A stretch of 64,000 nt of DNA from Gnetum montanum. Its lineage: Eukaryota; Streptophyta; Gnetopsida; Gnetales; Gnetaceae. The stretch is taken from positions 429,159 through 493,158 of the forward strand of contig MNCI01008033.1 of assembly GCA_015680685.1 (NCBI GenBank), given 5' to 3'. Positions 56,461 to 64,000 of this stretch are shown one piece after another. The translations under genes and the position numbers were made by a program. The stretch's first letter is position 1. Every line of letters begins with the position of its first letter. The notes under the pieces are model-generated. The model was given only the letters and a program-made list of their open reading frames with translations. It did no database searches and had not been told where the DNA came from.

Positions 56461-59400
56461 AGAAACATATGTTAAGATGATTACCTTAACCACAAGGCAA
56501 CTTCCAATAACCTTACCAATCATCATATTATCCAAGCAGAACCTACCCTCAACCACAAGAGTAATATTACTAGCAATGGTAACAATCACAATTACAGGGA
56601 ATGCCATTGCCAAGGTACCAATATTCATATAGGAAATCAAGTCCTTATGGATATTACATTCAATGTCAAATATCTTTGACAAATACTTCAATCCATACCT
56701 CTCTCATTATTATCCACTAGAGTATCATAGATCCAATACCATGCAAATGGATCCCAATCATTATGTACATCATTCAACAGTTGGTTCATCAATCAAACCT
56801 CTAAACTCCCTACTACCAATGCCACCACTAGTTATGCAAGGAGAATTTCCAACACAACCATACCAAAAGAATGCTACTAGGATAGTCAATACATAAGAGG
56901 ATGTGTTGGTAAATGGACCTAGATCTAGGAAATGCTCATTTTTTAGAACAAATCTAGAAAGGGTTCAAAGGATGGGAACTTCACCTACATCAAACCCATC
57001 CACACATACTCCTCAAGGGAACACCAAGCTTCCAGATTCTATAGCTCTAAATTTGACCACTATCATGTTCACTCAAACTATAATGCATTGGATCAAGGTA
57101 GGAAAACTTCCTAGGAAGAGAATAGACCCAGGAAGTCCCTTAGTATATCTCCAAATACCATGTTACAAACCATGCAAAGATTTACTAGATTTTAGATCAT
57201 AAGTAAATCTGATTTCAAAAGACATGTATAAAATCTAGAATCCTCCTCCACTAAAGAAGAGTAATATTTGACTAGAGCTTGCATATCAGTTAATCACTAT
57301 TTCACTTTGGCAAGTGAAACATGTTATCACCACCATAAGTGGATGGTCCTATCCTATTGATTTTCTTGTCATACATGTAAGGAAAAACCAAGAAGAATTT
57401 ACTTTCATTATTGAAAGAGCATGGCTTAGCACTATGGATGCTAAGCTAAGGATCAAAGAATTGTCTTTGGAAATTTTCAAGGAAGATGAAACTAGAATTA
57501 TACAGAGACATCGGGCTTCAAGTATCACATATAGCAATAATGGATGCAATTATGTGTAGAAAATATGGGCCATAAAACATAAAGCCAATATAGCATGCAA
57601 TTGATGTATAGAAGATATGTGTGTGTAATAGTATTTGTATGCAAGAGCCACAAAATAAGAAAGCACCCAATGACTAAGTACTAAAAAAGAAATAGAGTCT
57701 AATATGTTCATGGAACCATTAAATAGAATTATCAATGCCTATATTGAAGAAACTGACAAGTTAGAATAGTTTAAAAGGAAACATTTCTATGTATAATCAT
57801 ATTAAGGAGAAGACACTGAATGGGGATAGTTAAAGATCCAAGGCAAGTATGAACCAGAACCTTTAGAACTAAAAGTCCTACTAAATGTACTAGAATATGC
57901 CTTTATGAACAATAAGAAACTGGCAATTATTAATGCCAATCTTGATACATAGAAAAAGGAAAGATTATTGGAAATGGTAAATAAAGGACCAATAGCATTT
58001 GCATGGTCCTATAATAAAATAATAGGTATATATCCATGCACATGCCAACACCAAATCTATATAGATCCAACTATCAAATCTCATTACCAACCACAAAGAA
58101 TACTAAATCCTAGACTCAAAGAAGTGGTCAAACAAGAATTGGAAAAAATCTTAAAAGAAGGATTCATTTATGCAATAGAAAATAGTAAATGGGTCAATCC
58201 CTTAGTCATTGTTCCAAAGAAACATTGCAAGTGGAGGTTCTGCATCTACTTTGGGTTATTGAATTCAACAATATTCAAGGACTAGTTTCCCTTATCATTT
58301 GTTGACCAAGTCCTTGATGCTATTTTAGGACATCTGTACTATAGTTTCCTTGATGGATATAGCAAGTATAACCAAATTTACATTGCACCAGAAGATCAAG
58401 AGAAGACAACATTAACTGATCCATGGGGGATGTTTGACTATAAGCAAATGTCTTTCAACTTTTGTAATGCTCCCGATATCTTCCAAGGACTTGTATTAAC
58501 TATTTTCCAAAAATAGATTAGCAATGGAGTGGAAGTATTCATGGATGAATTTTCCACATATAGGCTATACTTTAAATAAGCCTTAAACTGATTAAAGAAA
58601 GTTTTGAAAAGATGTGTTAATACAAAGCTAAATCTTAATTGGTTAAAATCCATTAAATGATCCAAGATAGTATTGATTTGGGACATAAAATATCTCAAAA
58701 ACGAATAGAGGTAGATCCTAACAAGATAAGAGTTATTCAAAATATCACTTAGTGCCCACAAACTATTAAGGATATTAGATCATTCTTTGGTCATATAAGA
58801 TATTACAAAAGGTTTATTGAGAATTTTTCAAGGATAACAAAGTTGATAGTAGAACTTATAGAGAAAGATGCACCATTCCAATGGATAGAATAGTGTGAGA
58901 AGGCATTTGAGACACTAAAATAGAAGCTAATTGAAACACTAATCCTTTAAGCTTCATATTGGTCTAAGCCCTTTCACATTATTAAAAATGCTTCAAACTA
59001 TGCACTGGAAGAGGTAAATACTCAACTTGATGATTAGAAAATACTATTACATACACTGCACTAGTCAAAGCATCACCAAAGCATAACTTAATTGCACTAC
59101 TACAGAAAAGAAGCTTATGGCTATAGCGTATGTACTAGAAAATTTTAGACATTATGTGCTCAAGTATTCTATCTATGTCCACATAGATCATAGTGCCATT
59201 AGATTTATAATGAATAAACCAACGATTAGTCCAAGGATGATACAATGGATTCTAATATTATAAGAGTTTGACATCACTATGATAGATAAGAAGGGAATTG
59301 AAAATGTGGTAGTTGATATCTGTTAAGACTAAAATGGGAAGCACAATAATAGGATGAACCATTGTCATAATAGTTTCCCAATGAAAATTTGTTTACAAAA

Positions 59401-60690
59401 ACAATAATGACTATCAACTCAATAGAAAAATCATGGATTACTAATTACCTAACTTACCTTACTACACAGGAGCTCTTGTTAAGTGGAATAAGAAACAAAA
59501 GGAATCATGCCTCTACTAAGTTAAACAGTATATGGAAATCAACGGGAATCTTTACAAGATATGGAAGATGGACTACTAAGATGGTGTGTTCCAAAAGAGA
59601 GCCAACACAAAACTCTACAAGATATGCATAAGGGACCATATGGTGGTCACTGTGTAGGACATAGAATAGCATTGAAGCTAATGATGGTAGGCTACTTGCG
59701 GCCTATCATATAGAGGGATGTGCATCAATTCACCTAATCTTGTGAAAGATGTCAACATGATGGAGGAGTAATGGCTAGAAATGAAGGTCCACAATAATGG
59801 ATACAAAAATTGAAGCTATTCAATATATGAGAAATTGATTTTATGCTATCCATCACAACCAATGTATAATGGGAAATTTTATATCATAGTAACAATTAAT
59901 TATTATATCAATTAGGTAGAATCAACTACATTTAAGGATTTCATAGCCAAAATAGCAACCAAGTTCTTTCAACAATACATGGTGAATAGATTTGGATTAC
60001 CATATATGCTCATATCCTACAATGGGACTCATTTTATAGGAGCTACATTCAAAAAGCTAATGCAACACCTTGTGTTGAATCATAAGTTAACTACACCATA
60101 CCACCCCAAGAAAATGGTCAAGCAGAAGTAACTAACCATGAAATCATAAGAATATTAACTAGAATAGTTAGTTGATTCAGAAATGATTGGAGCACTAAGC
60201 TAAATGATGCTATAAGGGCATATAGATCCACATGGAAACTTTCAATAGGATACTTGCCCTATGAACTAGTCTATGGAAAACTTCCTACACTAATAATCCA
60301 AGCAAAACACCAAAACTTGGTCACTACTAGTGTACCTGACCTAGACTTAAACTTAGCTTAAAAGAAACATCTCATGAATCTTAACCGTTTAGATGAAAAT
60401 AGACTTGTAGCTTTGATGAGTAATGAGGTTCATAAGAAATAATCTAAATATAAGCATGATGCTTGAATAAGATAAGTATTAATCCAACCAGGTGATAAAG
60501 TCCTCTATTACAATTACAATGATGTGTCATAGAACACTAAGTTTCAAACCTTATGGGAAGGACCCTATATCATCCATGCAACCTACTAAGTAGGCACCAT
60601 GTAGATCTATCATCCAACTAGTCCACAAAAACTTATTTTCATTAATATTCAACAAGTCAAATTGTTCTATGAACATCCTGACTCCCCTAT
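56461..60690 (+). pseudogene. pol of element B (protease - RT - RNase H - integrase)
   Basis: An Asn/Pro/Tyr-rich linker runs to about 57000. The protease tail is at 57314-57480 (VTTISGWSYPIDFLVI ... FIIERAWLSTMDAK). RT, from about 58110, has NSKWVNPLVIVPKK, then FVDQVLDAILG, YSFLDGYSKYNQIYIAPEDQ and WGMFDY; the catalytic motif reads VFMDEFSTY (about 58535), so the second Asp is Glu. RNase H is at about 58980-59330, including KKLMAIAYVLENFRHYVL-like residues. Integrase has CERCQHDGG (about 59739), KFYIIVTINYY, then LISYNGTHF (about 60013), where the catalytic Asp is Tyr, and GQAEVTNHEI (about 60118), where the Glu is kept. The C-terminal GPYIIHAT block is near 60570. Clearly inactive. Confidence 0.8.
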
Positions 60691-62790
60691 GGATTCTACC
60701 TTGTCTTTCAAATCATCTTTAATCCATTTCATCTTTCCATTAACCATTTTCAATAATAGTCATGGGGATATCTAGTTGGATACTTAGGAATTGAAGCCTT
60801 TTCTTTTCTTACTACTTTTTTCCATTCTTTGATATCTTTTCTATTATTCTATACTTTTCTCATTTCATAATAATTTTCTATTTTTTGATACCTTTTAAAT
60901 TCTTTCTACATTTTCTTGTACTTATCATTTTTACTATTCTTATCATTTTTCTATAATTTTTCATCATATTTTTATTCATATTCATCGAAAGATTGATTCT
61001 ATATACACTGAGACTACATCATCCATCCACTCAGTTCCAATAATAATAGGTTCTTACAATGTCCATAATGATATTCTCTTCACAATAAAACTAAAATAAA
61101 CTTGTAATCATTATTCATAGGTAAAATAGTGAAGAACCAAGTGGGAATGAAAATGGTGTGACATCAAGGGGATTTGTGGATTCTCTAAGGCTATTACAAG
61201 TTTTATCCTATTGTCAAGGTTGTATGTTTTACTTGATTTATAACAAAAAGTAGAAGTGTGTATTGAATAAGTGCTACCTTACCATGTCACTAGAAAGACA
61301 TGTTACCCATGTTCAAAGGTAGTCCTTTGGTAAGGTTGATACAATAAAAATATAATAAATGCATAGAACAAATATTTCTAGGGATCCCATTGGAAAGATA
61401 TGTTACCCATTCCTGAAGGTAAGAGGCTTATTGGAAATCTAAAAAAATAAAAAGTGTGCTCCTAATAAACTACTTCCTTAAACTTCATTGCCAAGTGTTA
61501 ATATTCCTTTCAATGATGGTAGTCTTGTGGTTGTTAGTTTTGGGATGATGCAATGTGATGTCAATGATAAGTGGTATGGACTTCATTTGGATCTTGGATT
61601 AAAAGGCTAATGATTATCTTAACCATATATATCACACAAGAATGCATTATGCCTATGGTAAGACATCTCACATTCCAATTTTTACAATCCTTTCTACTTG
61701 TATTCCACCTCACTATTTTATATAATCATAATTCCATGGTTTCATATAATATAGTGTTATTTTCTCATTCTAGTGAGATTAACATGTGTGTTTTGTGAGA
61801 TAGGCATGTTTTACATTCAACTCCTCAAGTGCCTACGGATACTTATAAGTGTGATTATACATGGGCATTAAGGGCAAAAGCCTGCTTTGGGAAGAACCCA
61901 CTTGTATAACTCTTATGCTTCATACCTAATGATAAATTCCACATCATCTTATGTCTTCAAGATACTTCAACCATCAAATTTCACTTTCCTATATTCTCAC
62001 AACTCATCATAATTTTGGCAATCCTTACTACAATCTCTTATACATCTCATTGACTTTCTTTACCAAATATTCCTTCTTCATGATCTTTTATCACCAAAAC
62101 CTCATATTTTGAGCATCATATATGATCAAGATTACTTTAGATCATCTCTACATATTCCAAACTATCCATTTAACCTAGTTTTTTCATCCAAAATTACATA
62201 AAAATAAAAAAAATTTAGTGATGATGTGGCATCTATGATGTCACTGTTATAAAATTCTATATATATGTGCAAGGAGTTATGAAATTTTTCATTCTTCTCA
62301 TTTCTAGCAAGGGGAGTTCATGCTATTTTTTCTAATCCTCTCATAACCAAATTTCCAAACACCATAACTCTCTCACCAAAGCTTTGAATTGCATAATTGT
62401 TAAACCTTTTTTATCATAGAGTGACCAACTTATTTATGGAGGAGGGTATTGTGCATAGAAGAGTCAATTTAAGCCAAATTTCTCTAACGCTCAGAAGAGC
62501 ATATTAAATGTAAGAATAAGAATTATCAAATCTAAACACACCTCCTAACTACTCATATGAACACACAAGAAGAAACAAAATAACACTTGTGAAAGGTCAT
62601 AACAATCAAAGATACAACTAATAAGAGTTTCTTTTTGATATTTGTCTAACTTTGCAATCATAATAAGAGCTATAAGAAATAATAAGGATAGGCTTGTGAT
62701 TAATTTTCAAAACTTGGAAAGGATTATAAACCATTAGAAATATATTTATAAATCTTTGCACATGCTCAAATAAATTCTTGATGATTGTAG
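60691..62790 (+). other. Post-pol spacer of B
   Basis: It is collinear with the spacers of E, C and F: a T-rich stretch (60780-60990), 'catcatccatccactc', 'gtgtgacatcaaggggattt', two copies of the 30-nt motif (61292-61320 and 61391-61420) about 100 bp apart, and a disrupted antisense-ORF homologue (61640-61900). Downstream, a TATA-like TCTATATATATG (62256-62267) is preceded by GATGTGGCATC and GATGTCAC words. Confidence 0.6.
62225..62267 (+). promoter_or_regulatory. Internal promoter-like block upstream of ORF2 in B
   Basis: GATGTGGCATCTATGATG, TCAC and then TCTATATATATGTGC, about 525 bp before the ORF2 ATG, at the place equivalent to the TATA block of E (38923). Downstream 'caccataactctc' matches E's 'gcccataactttc'. 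The donor seen in E is not preserved here. Confidence 0.4.
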
Positions 62791-62793
62791 ATG
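62770..62793 (+). promoter_or_regulatory. 3' splice acceptor at ORF2 start (copy B)
   Basis: GATGATTGTAG immediately precedes the ATG at 62791, as in A. Confidence 0.55.
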
Positions 62794-64000
62794 GCTTCTA
62801 AAAGATCCATATTAGAAGGACCCTCATAGCATAGAAATATAATACCAAGAGGTTAAGGCAAAGAACAAGCCAGAGAACAAGCTCCACAAGTAGAGTAGGA
62901 GGCCTAATCCTTCAACATCCATTAAGAAACACCTAACACTAAACACTCTGTGTAGGTAGAGGTTGAAGCACCACCAGCTTTAGAACAAGGATAGCAGATC
63001 ACACTATTAGTAGAATATCTCCAAGTAATCCAAGAAAAATCAATTATGTCTACAGTGATTCTAGAATTAAATTTTAGATCATTCATGAAGTTTGCACTTG
63101 AGAATGTCCAAACACAAATCCAAGCCTCTCCTCTATGGCCAACTCTTTCATGTAATGGTGAATGGTACTTAGAAGAAGTTCAGCAGTTTTGGAAAAATAA
63201 ATAAGATGATGCCATCATAAAAATAGAAAGGGTCTCTATGCCTTACTTCATTGAAGCTATCATAAAGGAACTTAATAATTCCAATGTCAAAGCAAATATC
63301 GCATAGATCTCTTCTAGATCCAACATTGAGGTAAAGAAGCTAAGGTATTATGTAGAGTAAGAGATAACTCCATAAGGTCTATTGTATCAACAAGAATTTT
63401 TGGTGGTCAAGTTTCTTTATAGGTAAAAATGATGAATAGTGGTTATAGTATATTTTTGGGAACATTGCATCTTTCCAAGTTATGTTGGAAACTAGAAAAG
63501 GAGCTAGAGTTATGGTGATGCAACATCAAGATGTAGCAAGAGCAACAGATGTGATCATAGATCACATTAAAGAAAAATGTAATGTTTCCATTGTGTCATC
63601 AAAAAACATCATTAGAGCTAAACATATAGAAATGATAGCTGGAACATCCATGATCCCAACAAAACATGAATATATCTTGGAGCAACTACTATAGATAGGC
63701 CAAGTTATGCAAAATATCTTTGATATCCCCAACGACATCACTATAGTTTATTTGAATCTAATTGTAACAAAGGACAAGCTAGTCATGTTTAAAACAAGAT
63801 CCAAACATGCAAAAAATGAAGTGCAAAGATTGTAAGCTGAATTAGCAACCTTGAAAGAAGAAAAAAGATATCTTGCATAGTATGTAGCACCATACCAGTT
63901 AGATAAATTTAAAATTAAGCAAGTAACATAGCTCATAGCTAGAAATATCTAGGTAGAGATAAAAAAGAAAAAAGTAATATGGAATGCATCTATGGCAGAA
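62791..64000 (+). pseudogene. ORF2 of element B, N-terminal part (runs off the window)
   Basis: The start is MASKRSILEGPS. It aligns with A throughout: QEAQ-rich N-terminus, then SPLWPTLSCNGEWYLEEVQQFW (at about 63133; first 20 residues SPLWPTLSCNGEWYLEEVQQ). A segment of the core domain between about 63420 and 63475 is missing compared with A. MLETRKGARVMVMQHQDVA (63482) matches A's METREGTIVMVLQHEDVA (1500). Coiled coil begins near 63790. Several stops are present. The C-terminus and 3' LTR are beyond the window. Confidence 0.7.

Larger units (their letters stand above)
46800..64000 (+). mobile_element. Athila-type LTR retrotransposon B, cut by F and by the window end
   Basis: It has a 5' LTR, primer site, gag (split by F), pol, spacer and the first part of ORF2; the rest lies off the window. 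It appears inserted in C shortly before C's PPT. Its LTR U3 differs from that of C, so the LTR at 46.8 kb belongs to B rather than being C's 3' LTR. Confidence 0.75.

Noticed and set aside
1-64000. Host genes, tRNA or rRNA genes
   Set aside because: No host-type exons or RNA gene signatures were recognised by eye. The one intron-containing gene lies inside Tat material and is treated there.

Overview
The window is nuclear DNA from a large-genome seed plant. It is AT-rich and made of old, nested Ty3/gypsy LTR retrotransposons, with no host gene I can support. A conifer or other gymnosperm is my best guess, from the mix of Athila-type and Tat-type elements, their age (paired LTRs differ at roughly one site in seven by eye) and the nesting. 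Almost every coding frame is broken. Most in-frame stops are TAG, TGA or TAA where CAG, CGA, CAA or TGG is expected, which fits decay of methylated cytosine.

Two lineages are present. Athila-type elements (A, B, C, E, F) share LTRs of the form TGATGAG...CTCATCA, a tRNA-Asp-like primer site, gag, pol with Athila-like reverse transcriptase motifs, a long spacer, and a 3' ORF (called ORF2 here) with an N-terminal domain of plant transposon-protein type and a coiled-coil tail. Tat-type elements (D, G) have a second 'archaeal-type' RNase H between the first RNase H and integrase.

Layout: A (1-4082, +, 3' part) sits in the pol of D (4083 to about 8946, +). C starts with its 5' LTR at 8947 and its gag is cut at 11103 by E. 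E (11104-42673, +) begins with an LTR fragment and is itself interrupted by Tat material G (about 11414-30310, -). G holds integrase/RNase H/RT at 14-17.4 kb, a 190-bp dyad-bearing tandem array at 18-21.2 kb, a plus-strand (antisense) intron-containing gene at 21.5-26.8 kb, and gag-protease at 27.7-30.3 kb. E resumes with gag, pol, spacer, ORF2 and 3' LTR (31.2-42.7 kb). C resumes at 42674 inside gag and runs to about 46799, where B has inserted. B (46800 to beyond the right edge, +) is cut in gag by F (48204-54871, -), which has an exact 5-bp target duplication, GAGTG. B then continues with gag, pol, spacer and ORF2 to the window end.

Most notable: (1) a decayed multi-exon gene antisense to the Tat element, with at least two introns that restore frame; (2) in all five Athila-type copies a 3' splice acceptor lies directly at the ORF2 start codon, and in E and B a TATA-bearing internal promoter lies upstream; (3) C and F belong to one gag-only, pol-less subfamily that shares an antisense ~100-codon ORF; (4) a 30-nt motif is conserved in all Athila-type spacers and amplified into an 82-bp tandem array in C.
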